Assembly: GCA_963665155.2 (NCBI GenBank)
Contig: CAXXFI010000002.1
Location: 682,001 to 746,000 of the forward strand
Source: UBA1141 sp963665155
Lineage (GTDB): Bacteria; Chloroflexota; Dehalococcoidia; Lucifugimonadales; UBA3495
Direction: 5' to 3'
DNA length: 64,000 nucleotides
Shown: positions 43,031-52,466 of the stretch, piece by piece
Layout: every line of letters begins with the position of its first letter
How positions within the stretch are numbered: position 1 is the stretch's first letter
Position numbers and translations under genes: made by a program
Notes under the pieces: model-generated
What the model was told of the DNA's origin: nothing
Databases searched by the model: none
The model's input: only the letters and a program-made list of their open reading frames with translations

Positions 43031-43657
43031 CTAGTTCCTTGATACCAGTTCAGCCAAAATCTCTTCGGTGGACAGTTGTCCAGAGTCTTCCAGCGCGAAT
43101 AGGTCCCCGGCGCTGAATCCTGATAGGTCCGTCTCCACTGGGGCGGAAACCGACTCCGGCTCCGGCTCTGGAAAGTCGGGGGTAGAGAATATGAAGTCCT
43201 CGAAAGTCAAGAGCTCCCCCGGCTCTGTGGCCACCGGTTCCGGTTCATCCTGGTCATCCGCAGCAATGAAGTCCTCAAGGGTCAACAGCGCTCCCGGTGC
43301 CGTAGGTTCCGGTTCCGGCGTGGGAGAAGGTGTAGCGAATATGAAGTCTTCGAGGGTCAACAGGGCTCCCGGCGCCGTAGCCTCCGGTTCCTTCTCGGCC
43401 TTAGCTATGAAATCCTCAAGGGTCAAGAGCGCTCCGGGGTCCGTCCCTTCCGGCTCTGGATCAAGCGCCTCGGCTATAGCGTCATCCAGGGTCAAGATGG
43501 CGCCGGGTTCCGTGGGACTCGGTGGCGGGACTGCCTCTAATAGCGACAATGCGGCTTCGGGCAGGCGGCTGGTCGACCCGAGTCCCACTGCGACTTCGAC
43601 CCCTGCGCCAACGCAGCCGCCCGCGCAACCTTCGAACTTGTGGCGCGGGATCACCAT
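43031..43657 (-). CDS. Acidic repeat protein with five PGALLTLEDFI motifs, 5' end replaced
   Basis: Leftward frame of 208 codons. The first 35 residues are the antisense of the HNH gene and not native. From about 43560 the protein consists of five repeats of a hydrophobic motif: PGAILTLDDAI, PGALLTLEDFI three times, PGELLTFEDFI. They are separated by 10-20-residue acidic and Pro-rich spacers (for example AKAEKEPEATA, ATPSPTPEPEPTA). A C-terminal helix (SAGDLFALEDSGQLSTEEIL) closes it. No transmembrane segment. First gene of the phage-type operon. A multivalent docking or scaffold protein is my inference; no family recognised. Confidence 0.6.
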   Translation of the reverse strand: MVIPRHKFEGCAGGCVGAGVEVAVGLGSTSRLPEAALSLLEAVPPPSPTEPGAILTLDDAIAEALDPEPEGTDPGALLTLEDFIAKAEKEPEATAPGALLTLEDFIFATPSPTPEPEPTAPGALLTLEDFIAADDQDEPEPVATEPGELLTFEDFIFSTPDFPEPEPESVSAPVETDLSGFSAGDLFALEDSGQLSTEEILAELVSRN

Positions 43658-44294
43658 AGCGCCCGAGAACCGGTGCTCGCCCTACGACTCAGACGAATAC
43701 CGCTATTCGCCGTCAGTCGAACCTCGCATCGTCGAGGCCCAGGGCGGCATCTACGGGCCCTACACGGGGACGTGGTTCGAGAGCATCAAGGAAACAGACA
43801 TCGAGCACATCGTCGCCCGCTCCGAGGCCCACGACAGCGGCCTCTGCGCCACCAGTCCAGCAATCCGGTCGGATTTCGCATCCGACCTCCTGAACCTCAC
43901 GCTGGCGTCGCCCAGCGTCAACCGCCACCAGAAGAGGGCCAACGACATTGCCGAATGGCTCCCTGACCTGAACCAGTGCTGGTACGTCGACCGCACCGTC
44001 CAGGTGCGCCGGGAATACGGCCTCACCATCGACCGCGCCGAGGCTGACGCCGTCGACAGAATCCTGGCAGGTTGTCCGTCAACCGAGATGGTCGTGCTCG
44101 CGCCCGAAACCCCACCAACTGCATCTGCCACTCCGACCCCAACTCCTGCGGCGACCCCCACGCCCAGCACTGACGTGGACGCCCTGGCCCTGTGGGACGG
44201 CAACGCACCAGGCCCGGTCTTCTGGTCACCAAATGTTCGGCGATTGCCCCCATCTTCCCCCAACATGCTTGTAAAACGACATGATGCTGTTTAA
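43560..44294 (+). pseudogene. HNH nuclease lipoprotein, 5' and 3' truncated copy
   Basis: The in-frame extension left of 43560 is only antisense of the repeat protein. The genuine part starts at a Thr/Pro linker and includes LWRGITIAPENRCSPYDSDE, EAQGGIYGPYTGTWFESIKE, and the HNH-like nuclease core TDIEHIVARSEAHDSGLC, NLTLASPSVNRHQKRANDIA. NQCWYVDRTVQVRREYGLTI follows. A second linker leads to ALALWDGNAPG, which looks like the beginning of an excalibur (calcium-binding) domain cut at about 44215. The signal peptide is missing (compare the copy at 59375-60233). Confidence 0.8.
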
Positions 44295-44765
44295 AGGGCC
44301 ACAAAAGACCAAGTACTCCTCCCTGCGTGGAACTTTCAACTTAGCTACCCTCTTGAAGTAGCGGTCATCAAGGAATCCATAGCCGTGCCAAAGGGAGAAA
44401 TAGCAGCGTTCGGGTGTGGAAGTGAACCCTTTGAGGACACTGATCAGAACCTGGCACTCGCCCTCGGGTAGCATCCCATAGAACGGGCGGCGGCCCCACC
44501 AGGGTTTTTCGTGTAAGTGTACGTCAAGGTTTGCGATTCGACAGAACTGCATCTGTGGATGAACGACTTTCCCGTTCCACGACGCCACAGTGGACCACCT
44601 CACCTGTTCCCAACTTCGGTCAGCTTTCCAGAGTTCGGCCGGGTGAAAGACTCGTGCGTAGGCTTCAAATCCCTCTGGGACTACAGATCCTACGAACATT
44701 CCCTTCTCTGAAGCCCAGTCTCCAAGCCGCTCCTTGATCCAATTGGCCGGGTAGGGAGCGTTCAT
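44226..44765 (-). CDS. Hypothetical protein, C-terminally truncated
   Basis: A 179-aa product from ATG 44765 (an in-frame extension reaches 44873). Motifs: MFVGSVVPEGFEAYARVFHP, RWSTVASWNGKVVHPQMQFC, FYGMLPEGECQVLISVLKGF, CYFSLWHGYGFLD and EEYLVFCGPLNSIMSF. The pattern matches a family of conserved hypothetical proteins common in actinobacteria, where the sequence after QSPNIW continues with WPEDRAW-like residues. Here the frame ends there at the junction with the HNH gene, so the end is lost. No function known. Confidence 0.6.
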   Translation of the reverse strand: MNAPYPANWIKERLGDWASEKGMFVGSVVPEGFEAYARVFHPAELWKADRSWEQVRWSTVASWNGKVVHPQMQFCRIANLDVHLHEKPWWGRRPFYGMLPEGECQVLISVLKGFTSTPERCYFSLWHGYGFLDDRYFKRVAKLKVPRREEYLVFCGPLNSIMSFYKHVGGRWGQSPNIW

Positions 44766-44990
44766 CAACTCGACACCGTCGGGTTGATGGTTCTTGCCCT
44801 GCGGCTGCCTTTGCCCTACAGATACCAAGTCGAGCACGCGGGCAGTAGCTTTCAAAAGCCCGTTTACGGACAATTACTTACCTTCCGGCTATTCGATGTA
44901 ATCCCACCGTATGTGTTGCCGTCCGGACCGCTGCGGCAGCGACGAACGTTCCGGTATGTAGCCTGTCGCAACCCGGTGGCGTTCATCCTT

Positions 44991-45995
44991 TTACTTAGGC
45001 TCGTCCGAATCGCCGGAATATAGAGATAGCCATACATGCCTCCAACCCTCGTGCGAGGGCGCCACCACCAGCTTGCCGTGCCACAGCAGCCCCTCGCCGT
45101 CGAGGACGGTCCAGGAGAACCAGCCAAATTCTCCGGAGGAGCCTTCGTCGAGAATATCCCAACTCGGATGCTTCAGACCGTCGCGGTAGAGGCGCACCAA
45201 CTCGGCGCCCGCCGCGTCCGTCTCCAGCTCGGCATAAATGCTGACTAGATTGGGGCCACCTGCCATAGAGCCGCTGCTGCTGAAGCTGGAACCGAAAGTT
45301 TCAGTACTGAAACCGCCGTGCACGACCCTGGTTCCCGGCACTGCCGCAAGAATATCCTCGCGCCGTTCCAGGTCCAGGCCGGGAATCTGCGGGAATTGGC
45401 GCTCGCGGCCTTCGGGTCCAGAAGGCCGTTCAGATGCGACATACGGGCAGCTTTCAGCGGTCAAACCGGCAGGGAAACCTGCCCGCCACTCTCCTTCTTC
45501 CAGCGCCACGGGCCACGGAAAAGATAAAGGCACCTCTGGCCCCCCGGCATGCTGCCTGGCGGTTATTTCGGCAAAGGCCCGGCTGGGGTCGGCAACATCC
45601 AGAAACACCGAGCGCACTTCGGCCTCCGCTAAGAACTCCTCACCTTGGTCGAGCCAGGACTGCAATCCTTCCAACCCGCAACTCCCTGCCAACTGTCGCG
45701 TCAAAAAGGAATGGAAAAGCGCAGCGTCCCTCTCCCGGAGCGCCCGGTTCCAATTATCGAAGAGCTGCTGCACCGCATCCTTAACCTCATCATCGCCGTC
45801 CCTCTCGGCGACAGTCGCCTCGGAAGCCGGAGGCGTGACAACTTCCGTTGCCACAGGCTCAAGCCCCATAGTTGGCGTCGGCATTGGCGTTGCCGTCTGC
45901 CCGCAGGCCAGCAACATAAGCAGCGCGGAAAGGAGTATCACCAGCGCAGGCAGCCTGGAAATCACGGGAGGCACTTTGCATCCACTTGGGATCAT
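44991..45995 (-). CDS. Lipoprotein with an NTF2-like N-terminal region
   Basis: A 334-aa predicted lipoprotein: signal sequence LPALVILLSALLMLLACGQ with lipobox Cys31, then a Thr/Pro linker. An alpha-helical NTF2-like part follows (AVQQLFDNWNRALRERDAAL, FHSFLTRQLAGSCGLEGLQ, VFLDVADPSRAFAEITARQ). The C-terminal domain (ILAAVPGTRVVHGGFSTET, LVSIYAELETDAAGAELVR) ends in Trp-rich FGWFSWTVLDGEGLLWHGKL. The start at 45995 or the internal Met would both keep the signal. Exported to the cell surface. No specific function. Confidence 0.8.
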   Translation of the reverse strand: MIPSGCKVPPVISRLPALVILLSALLMLLACGQTATPMPTPTMGLEPVATEVVTPPASEATVAERDGDDEVKDAVQQLFDNWNRALRERDAALFHSFLTRQLAGSCGLEGLQSWLDQGEEFLAEAEVRSVFLDVADPSRAFAEITARQHAGGPEVPLSFPWPVALEEGEWRAGFPAGLTAESCPYVASERPSGPEGRERQFPQIPGLDLERREDILAAVPGTRVVHGGFSTETFGSSFSSSGSMAGGPNLVSIYAELETDAAGAELVRLYRDGLKHPSWDILDEGSSGEFGWFSWTVLDGEGLLWHGKLVVAPSHEGWRHVWLSLYSGDSDEPK

Positions 45996-46435
45996 CGCTT
46001 GCCTTCTGGGCTGGCATCAGCAGGACTCATGCTTTCTGCGGCTGCGGGCTGTCTCAACCAGGATTTCTCCCATCTATTCCCTATGGACGCTCAACCCGGG
46101 CTACCACCCCAGACTCCCCTAATCCAATCTCAGTGATGGTTTTGAGTCTAGGCACATCTTTGGAGCACGTCAAATCGGGATTGCCCAGATCAAACTGATT
46201 CCTCCAACCATGTGACCCTGTGGGATGGCTCGAACTATAAAAGGGCAGCCTGAGAGCCGCGCCAAGGACGGGGAGCGGCCGCTGATTGACCGGGCGGTGG
46301 CTGGAAACAGCCCTGTTTACGGCCCCGGCTGGGAATTCCCCCATGTCGTAGCTCAGGGGGTGGCTGGAAAATCCGGTTTATTTCTCCCTGGCAGGACGGT
46401 ATACTTTTGCCCATTCCAGCCAGGGGTGCAGCAGG

Positions 46436-46963
46436 ATGACGCTCTACGGTTACGCCAGGGTCTCGGTGAGAGAGCCGGAGGACAAGAATCTGGACCTGCA
46501 GGTGGAGCGGCTGGTCCGCGCCGGCTGCTCCCTGGGCAATATCCGAGCCGAAGAAGCCAGCGGGGCCAGGAACGACCGCGGCGGCCTTTTGGAACTGTTG
46601 GACCTGGTGGTCGAGGGGGACACCCTGGTGGTCACCCACATTGACCGGCTCTCCAGGGGGCTGACCCACGGGCTGCAGGCGATTGAGGGCCTGCACCGGG
46701 CGGGAGTGGAGTTCCGGTCTCTGTCCGAGGATTTTGATACGGCCACAGCCACCGGCAAGCTCCAGCTCACGATGGTGGCGGAACTCGATCAGGGAGCGCT
46801 CGGTCGCGGGGCAGGCGAAGGCGCGGGCCGAGGGGCGGTTCCCTGGCCGGCGGCCGAGCCTGAACGAGCGGCAACGGGAGTACATCCGGGCAGAGCGGTC
46901 GAAGGGAGTGAGCCAGCGGGACCTGGCCAAGTTTGCTGAACACTTAACCGGCCATTTTCCCTG
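46436..46963 (+). pseudogene. Serine recombinase (resolvase), frameshifted
   Basis: A second type of small serine recombinase. Start ATG 46436 (GCAGCAGG upstream); catalytic Ser in LYGYARVSVREPEDKNLDLQ. GDTLVVTHIDRLSRGLTHGL and ATATGKLQLTMVAEL follow. Near 46790 the frame changes: the expected continuation RERSVAGQAKARAEGRFPGR and the HTH end LNERQREYIRAERSKGVSQR lie in another frame, ending at 46963. A small deletion removed part of the conserved ELERELIRER segment. Probably inactive. Confidence 0.8.
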
Positions 46964-47100
46964 AACAACGACACCCTACTGGCCCAACATCCCGGCGCCC
47001 TTGACAACGTCGGGCCGGCCAGCCTGAATCTACCCCGGGAATTCTCCGCTAGGCTGGAATACCTGCAGCTCATTTCCGAGGAAATGCTGCCCCACTTGCA

Positions 47101-48027
47101 ATGATGGAGAGCAGCGCCATGCCGCCGACATTTCTCCTTGAGGCTTTCGGTCAGCTTTCCCCGGGCTCGAAGCTGTCAGGCATCGATTCCGGGGAAGAAA
47201 GGGATGGCCTATTCCATCGCGTTTTCGAGGCGCGTGCGGAATTGATGAGCTGGTCCACTGGATGGGCCCTCAACCGCCGCCCATTGCTCTGGAATATGTA
47301 TGACGCGGGGCTGACCGACGAAACGGACGCACCCCTGATCGGGTGGGTGTATGGTGAACTGTCGAGCCTGGTTGATATAAACGAGGCAGTTCCGGATCTC
47401 AGGAATCTACCAAGGATTACGAAACCAGAACAGAGGGAGCCGGAGGCGATTCCGGAGGGGACTAATGCGGGTTGGGCCACGGTCCCGATGCCGCCAAGAT
47501 ACGAAAAAACGACGGTCGAAATACCGTTGGCACTGCCGCCGCTGGTCCAGTGTTTCGACGACGCGCTCCGTCGCCTTGGGGCCGTCGAGGTGTCCGGGTT
47601 CCAGGCAACCTGGTACGGCGCGCACCTCGGGCCCAGTGATCAATCTTCTCAAGGGCTCCCTGTCTCTGGGGTCAGTTGGTTTGATATCTCTCCACAAGCG
47701 GCAGCAGACGCGCTCATCACCTTCGACAGCGGGCTTCTCGGAGGCCACAACGAGAGGGATCTGGTGACCTGCATGCGGCGCTGGCGCACTGGAGCCTTTG
47801 AGTTCGGGCCGCCAGTGGCCGTGCCCGGGCAGCACCAGGTCAGGGTGCCCGATCCTTCGCCGAGGCCCGACACTCCCCTTGAACCCTCAGGTCTCGGCAT
47901 TCCGGTCAGGCTGCCGGAGTGGACTGGGAGCGCTGCGGGGTGGGCACTCGCAAGAGTCGTCCTCGCGGCACGCGACCTTGCGCCCGATGTCGAAGACTTC
48001 GCTGTTCGTATAACGCGGGCTCAGTGA
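47101..48027 (+). CDS. Hypothetical protein, 308 aa
   Basis: A complete-looking frame from ATG-ATG at 47101 (no strong ribosome-binding site). Segments LFHRVFEARAELMSWSTGWA, LIGWVYGELSSLVDINEAV, ATVPMPPRYEKTTVEIPLAL and RLGAVEVSGFQATWYGAHLG have globular composition. VSWFDISPQAAADALITFDS and a C-terminal ARVVLAARDLAPDVEDFAVR follow. No signal peptide or membrane helix. The second half alternates beta and alpha, as in ferredoxin-like folds. I do not recognise the family. Neighbours are accessory and decayed genes. Confidence 0.6.
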   Translation: MMESSAMPPTFLLEAFGQLSPGSKLSGIDSGEERDGLFHRVFEARAELMSWSTGWALNRRPLLWNMYDAGLTDETDAPLIGWVYGELSSLVDINEAVPDLRNLPRITKPEQREPEAIPEGTNAGWATVPMPPRYEKTTVEIPLALPPLVQCFDDALRRLGAVEVSGFQATWYGAHLGPSDQSSQGLPVSGVSWFDISPQAAADALITFDSGLLGGHNERDLVTCMRRWRTGAFEFGPPVAVPGQHQVRVPDPSPRPDTPLEPSGLGIPVRLPEWTGSAAGWALARVVLAARDLAPDVEDFAVRITRAQ

Positions 48028-48262
48028 CGGCAACCGCGGGCTGAAACAGGCAAGGGTGCCGTTCGTAGTCAGGCTCCCTTCCCGTGTGCTCTTCCGGCCC
48101 TTCACCCAGCCCCGGTCCGGGACGATTGCAGAGTTGTTTGACGTCAACTACTTTGGCCGGCCTGTTGCCTGTTGCCTATTGTCGTTGATCACCCGCCCCT
48201 CGTGGTACCTTTTCGGGGAATCTGGGGGTCGGCGTATCGACCAAGGTTCTAGGTTCTGTTGA

Positions 48263-48823
48263 CGATTCATCTGTGCAAGAATCTCCGCTTCGTCATCTTC
48301 GGAGGGCGTAGAAGCGGAAATTCCCGGAGTTGAACTCATCGATCTCTCCAGGCGATCACCGATTGTTCCTATAGGCAGGGACGTGCTCTTCGGCAAAGCG
48401 TTGGCCCAAGGCTTCAATGGGGATTTTTCCACCTCCATACACCTGCTGGTGCCTCAAATCGAGCACATGGTTCGTATAAGACTAAAAGTCGCGGGTGTTA
48501 GTACATCCCATCTCGACCAGAACGGGATAGAAACCGAGAACGGTTTGAGCACCCTGATGGACCTTCCGCAGATTACGACCTTATTTGGGGAGGACCTGAC
48601 ATACGAAATCAAGGCCCTGTTCTGTGACCAATTGGGGCCTAACCTTCGGAATAACATCGCGCACGGTCTGCTGGATGATCAACAGGCCTACTCAGTCGAT
48701 GCAATTTATGCCTGGTGGTTGGCGCTCAAGTTGGTGACCAACACGCTCTGGGCCTCGGTGAGGATGAATACGGATAGGAACGGGCATCCGAAGACAATTC
48801 AATCCCGGCCTGAGGGATATTGA
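48263..48823 (+). pseudogene. DUF4209 protein, C-terminal fragment
   Basis: An open frame from 48263 without a proper start. It contains the conserved C-terminal region of DUF4209: HLLVPQIEHMVRIRLKVAGV, LSTLMDLPQITTLFGEDLTY, ALFCDQLGPNLRNNIAHGLL and AIYAWWLALKL. Full proteins of this family are several hundred residues longer at the N-terminus, which is missing. Function of the family is unknown; it is often found in accessory regions. GTG at 48383 is the first usable start. The 230 bp before it hold nothing recognised. Confidence 0.7.
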
Positions 48824-48894
48824 CCCATGGCAGGCAAAGCGACCTTGCCAGAATCGGAATGCTAATGTATCCAATTCGATTGAAGGTTAGAACC

Positions 48895-49983
48895 ATGACG
48901 GACTTACTGTTCTACGGAACTGATTTGCTAAGCGTCCTGACTGGACAAGAGCAAGCGTTGTCCAAAGAAATAGGTTCACTGGGCGAGAACCGATTTCTAA
49001 ATACTTCACCGGAGGAATAGTGTAATTACTTCGTTGAAAAGTACAAAGTTGAGCCGATCGTGATTGACGAGTCAGGCATCCAAGTGGACTACGGGGATGC
49101 TCAGATCGACGTTAGCCACAGGTTTGAATATGCCGTATTCGACAGGAGCACGCCAACTTATGTAACCGGCACCAGGATTACCTTCTTCGTGCCGTTCTCG
49201 GGCGACCCGCAACTCTTCAAGTGTAGGCCGTCCACCTTCAACCTCAACCCACCTCGAGGGCTGGTCCGAGGCAGCGAACTCGTGTTCGTCTACGATCGAA
49301 CGAGACAGGATGTCGCCAACATTGAAAGCGAATTTGAACGGGAAAGGCAAAACGTAAAGAGTTGCCTTTCCTGGATTGCCAATGAGGTGGGGCAGTTCAA
49401 CTCAATGATCCGACAAAAGGCGAGTGAGCAAATCGGAGTCCGACGGGAGAAGTTGCTCCAGGACAGAGGAATCGTCGAGAACCTGGGATTCCCTCTCAAA
49501 CGCCGGTCCGGTGTGCCCATGACCTATACCTCTCCAGAAGTGAGACGCCGGATCGTTCCGAAGCTCCCCCCGGTTACGCCGCACCCGTACAGTCCTGAAC
49601 CGACCCTGGATATGTCCGAGTACGAGCACATCCTGTCGGTCATTTCAAACATGGTCTTGGTGATGGAGCGCAGCCCGAGCGCATTCAAGGATATGGGCGA
49701 GGAACATCTGCGACAGCACTTCCTAGTGCAGCTCAATGGTCAGTATGAAGGGCTGGGCTACACCTGTTGGAGGGACACTAAAACGGCCCTTCTTATCTTC
49801 AATCGCGACACGACTATGTCCACGGTTCTCCAGAGGGTACCGCAGGTTGTCCGGGAGCATCACAACTACAAAGCCGACCTCGAACACACCTCGGAAACTG
49901 GATTCCGCTACGTTTTCGGTCATCGGGAAGATTCTGACAGAGAACTCACGCTAACCGTTTTGGTGTTTGACATCCCAGGCTAG
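48895..49983 (+). pseudogene. Restriction-endonuclease-like accessory protein with nonsense codon and lost catalytic segment
   Basis: ATG at 48895 opens MTDLLFYGTDLLSVLTGQEQ up to a TAG at 49018-49020. The same frame then continues without interruption (CNYFVEKYKVEPIVIDESGI, YVTGTRITFFVPFSGDPQLF, GLVRGSELVFVYDRTRQDV, and the block DMSEYEHILSVISNMVLVME). It runs to a normal end LTLTVLVFDIPG at 49981. From memory, homologues have after RQHFLVQLNGQYEG about 50 residues with a PD-(D/E)XK-like TDILI...AECKFW core. Here the text jumps straight to LGYTCWRDTKTALLIFN, so that core is deleted in frame. Doubly inactivated. Confidence 0.6.
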
Positions 49984-49989
49984 AAGTCT

Positions 49990-50134
49990 GGCCGGGAACC
50001 CCGATTCTCCCCAAGCCGTCGTTTTCTTAACGTCGATTATCGATGTAACAGTTGGTTATTGAAACGTATTACATATGCTATCATACCGCATAAGCCTGGA
50101 ATACGTCTGCTTGGCGTAGCGCGAAACCCGGCCA
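49990..50134 (-). repeat. ~145-bp interspersed element, copy B (MITE-like)
   Basis: Second copy of the element described at 5935-6079, beginning 7 bp after the stop codon of the preceding pseudogene. Ends are short inverted repeats tggccggg (49990-49997) and cccggcca (50127-50134). Read leftwards it again supplies a C-terminal tail to the gene fragment it interrupts. Confidence 0.7.
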
Positions 50135-50392
50135 ACCCTCTCGGAACCGCTCTCTCACATCGCCGTCGGTGATGTCGAAGTAGCCGGGCGGGGCGAACTG
50201 GAACCCGCCGCGGGTGGTTGCGAACCAGTAGGCGGCCTGAATTGCGGTCATATCTGGAATAAGCTGCTGCGCGGCCAGGGAATAGACGCCCACATCCACG
50301 CCGGAGCCTACGCCCAACCCAACACCGTATCCGGCGACGTTCTGCCGCGAATGGGAAGCTCTTGTGCTGGAGTGTATAAAGGAGGGCAACAA
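50081..50392 (-). pseudogene. Gene fragment ending in the repeat element
   Basis: Leftward frame whose part from about 50340 to 50140 reads GYGVGLGVGSGVDVGVYSLA then AIQAAYWFATTRGGFQFAPP and YFDITDGDVRERFREG. It then runs into element copy B. The YWF-TTRG-F-PP segment resembles the C-terminal region of helicase/nuclease (UvrD or AddB-like) proteins. The upstream part is lost. Not functional. Confidence 0.4.
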
Positions 50393-51013
50393 CTACTGGG
50401 ATGGGGTTGGGTATGGGTGGGGGCCGGGGGGATGAGGGTATACGGCGATTCTCCGGATGTGCCGAGCTTACCTCATATCTCCGCTCAGCAAGGGCGGGCA
50501 CACTGTATTCTTGATTTCCCCAATCGTATCATTCAATCGGTTGGCGCTCCTCCCGCGTATATCGGAGATGGACGTTGGGAATACTTGCCCGGAACTTATC
50601 AGTACCGCGGGCAGGAGATGACCGGGTAAAAGGGGCGTCCTGTTACATCAGCATAGATGTTGGGGAGGAGAATTGGTCTAAAATCACATTACCCAGCGGC
50701 AAGCCATTTGAGCTCACGTTCTACAGGTATCACGGGCAGGTTTTGTTGTCTAACACCTGCGGGGGTGCCCTCTACCGTATCGGGGACTAGATGGGCTGGA
50801 CTTTGTTCACATCAATAATCGCTGCTATCGAGACGGTGTATCCCTATCTCAATCACCGTGGCGGAGTGCGGGGCGAACCGCCACATATGGATACACGGTG
50901 CTCCGCTCCTTACAGAAACTGGATGGCCATGCAAAACCTTGTATTTCAGCGAAGCAGTTCCAGGCCGGGGCAGTACCGGGTGTCTGCTCCGACGCTCAAG
51001 TAAGAATATAAGC
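50393..51013 (+). other. Region of broken small frames
   Basis: Two adjoining frames read IGDGRWEYLPGTYQYRGQEM (ending near 50628) and, in another phase, GASCYISIDVGEENWSKITL with FELTFYRYHGQVLLSN (ending 50790). Together they look like one small beta-rich extracellular protein split by a frameshift near 50590-50630. No family assigned. The rest shows nothing. Confidence 0.35.
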
Positions 51014-51649
51014 GTGCCTGAGATAAAATGCCCGAGTTGCGGGAAGACCATCTCGCAGAACAATCGCTTTTGTGATGGCTGTGGCTGCCAAATCGATACA
51101 TCTCCCGCAGATGCCCCGCCTTCCTCGGAACAAGAGGCATACTACAGGCGCTCGAACCTTGAACACCAACGGAGAGAGGAGCGGAGGCAAGCCCGCATTG
51201 AACGAGGTGGCCGGGACTGGAAGAGTTGCAAGGTCGCTTGCCTAGTCTTGGTGGCAATTTCTGTAGGGGTGCCTTTGATAGCGATTAGTTGCACTGTGAT
51301 ATTTGGATTGTTTGATTCATCGGACCCCCCCGATGTACCTGATAGCCAGATCAGTGGCAGATTGACGGATTCCCAATATGGGCAAGTGGCAGACGCTCTA
51401 ACCGCTCAGGCAGTGGAACGTAAATGGTGTTATAAGCGGGACGGTAGCCTGGATTCCCGTGATGGATATATCCTGGTAGTCTTTGCTGAAGATATAGCTG
51501 GTAGTCTCTTCGGGGCTGCGTCCGATAACGTCATCCGGGAAGATAAGCTGACGGAAGCACTCCTCGACCGCAATTGGTCACGGTTTACAGGACCAGATTA
51601 CGACCGGGGCGGCACGGAATACCGTTATCGTCCTCCCGGGTGTAGATAG
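51014..51649 (+). CDS. Zinc-ribbon membrane protein
   Basis: A 211-aa protein: N-terminal zinc ribbon (IKCPSCGKTISQNNRFCDGC, two CxxC knuckles), a charged coiled-coil-like linker (EHQRREERRQARIERGG), one transmembrane helix (CLVLVAISVGVPLIAIS). Then an extracytoplasmic domain of about 110 residues (LTDSQYGQVADALTAQAVER, EDKLTEALLDRNWSRFTG). Start GTG 51014; the frame is open further upstream but the zinc ribbon marks the N-terminus. Unknown role. Confidence 0.65.
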   Translation: MPEIKCPSCGKTISQNNRFCDGCGCQIDTSPADAPPSSEQEAYYRRSNLEHQRREERRQARIERGGRDWKSCKVACLVLVAISVGVPLIAISCTVIFGLFDSSDPPDVPDSQISGRLTDSQYGQVADALTAQAVERKWCYKRDGSLDSRDGYILVVFAEDIAGSLFGAASDNVIREDKLTEALLDRNWSRFTGPDYDRGGTEYRYRPPGCR

Positions 51650-51989
51650 GTCATCCCCACAAACCGCCGACCGGAGCCGCATCATGTTCCAGCGCATAAC
51701 GGCAAAAGACCGGTCCCTCAAAGGGTGAGGGAAGATGACGAACGCCTTAACGCAGTTACGGACCGGTTCGTTGGTGATGAAGGCAGTCGCCGCGAGGCCC
51801 CGGACAGCCCACAACTTACAAATGGCCACCGACATTGCCTGCAGAAACGGCCGATGGGTAGAGGTAGTCAGGACATATGATCCAGGCAAACGTTCTGAGA
51901 ATCAGCTAACAGACACATGCTTTGCCACTTTGGACAGGCGAGAATTCCCAGAATATAGTAGTAACCAATTCTTAGATTGGGGGACGGCG

Positions 51990-52466
51990 ATGGCGACTTG
52001 GTTAGTACGCGGGGGAAGGGAGGGCGAATGCGAAAAAGAAGCCCTTGAAAATTGTAGGCTGACGGTTGGGTTTCATATAAGACCGGAACTGACCGATGAG
52101 CTAACCCGGAAGGATGTGTGGGATTTGTTTCGAGAGGAACGACCGGACAAGGATTCTGGAACCATTACCAAATGGACTAATCAAATGTGTGTTTTCAGAC
52201 ACAACATCCAAGTCGGTGACTTCGTCGTTATGCCCCATACTTATAAGAACGGGAAATGGGCATTCATAGCCATCGGGCAAATAGCCGGAAAGTACAAGCA
52301 CCGTCCAGAGTCCCTCCCGGGGTCGATGCATGGCCGGAGGGTTGAATGGGTCAATAAGAGAGTTCCCCCGTCCAGGGTTTCTGATGAGTTCAGAAATTCA
52401 ATTAGAAAGAGGCAGATCGTGTTCGACATCAGCGATCTTGCCGATGAGATCGCGAGTCTGATCTGA
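51990..52466 (+). pseudogene. N-terminal domain of an Mrr-like restriction enzyme, nuclease domain missing
   Basis: 158 residues from ATG 51990: MATWLVRGGREGECEKEALE, TRKDVWDLFREERPD, MCVFRHNIQVGDFVVMPHTY, KWAFIAIGQIAGKYKHRPES and RRVEWVNKRVPPS. This matches, from memory, the N-terminal EVE/PUA-like module placed in front of Mrr-type PD-(D/E)XK nuclease domains. The frame ends with DLADEIASLI and no nuclease part follows. It may be a truncated restriction enzyme or a stand-alone modified-base-binding protein. The in-frame part before 51990 (from 51735) lacks recognisable family sequence. Confidence 0.55.

Noticed and set aside
43068..43560. Rightward frame in front of the HNH gene encoding Ser/Gly-rich repeats (MKSSRVNSAPGAVGSG-type)
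   Set aside because: It is the exact antisense of the PGALLTLEDFI repeat gene; the repeat periodicity explains its openness, and the homologous HNH copy at 59375-60233 has unrelated sequence before the nuclease domain.
46225..46644. A 139-codon frame overlapping the resolvase start
   Set aside because: Shadow of the resolvase gene; Gly/Arg-rich with no motif.
50037..50501. A 154-codon Arg-rich leftward frame
   Set aside because: Composition is not protein-like; the neighbouring frame (50081-50392) contains the recognisable fragment.
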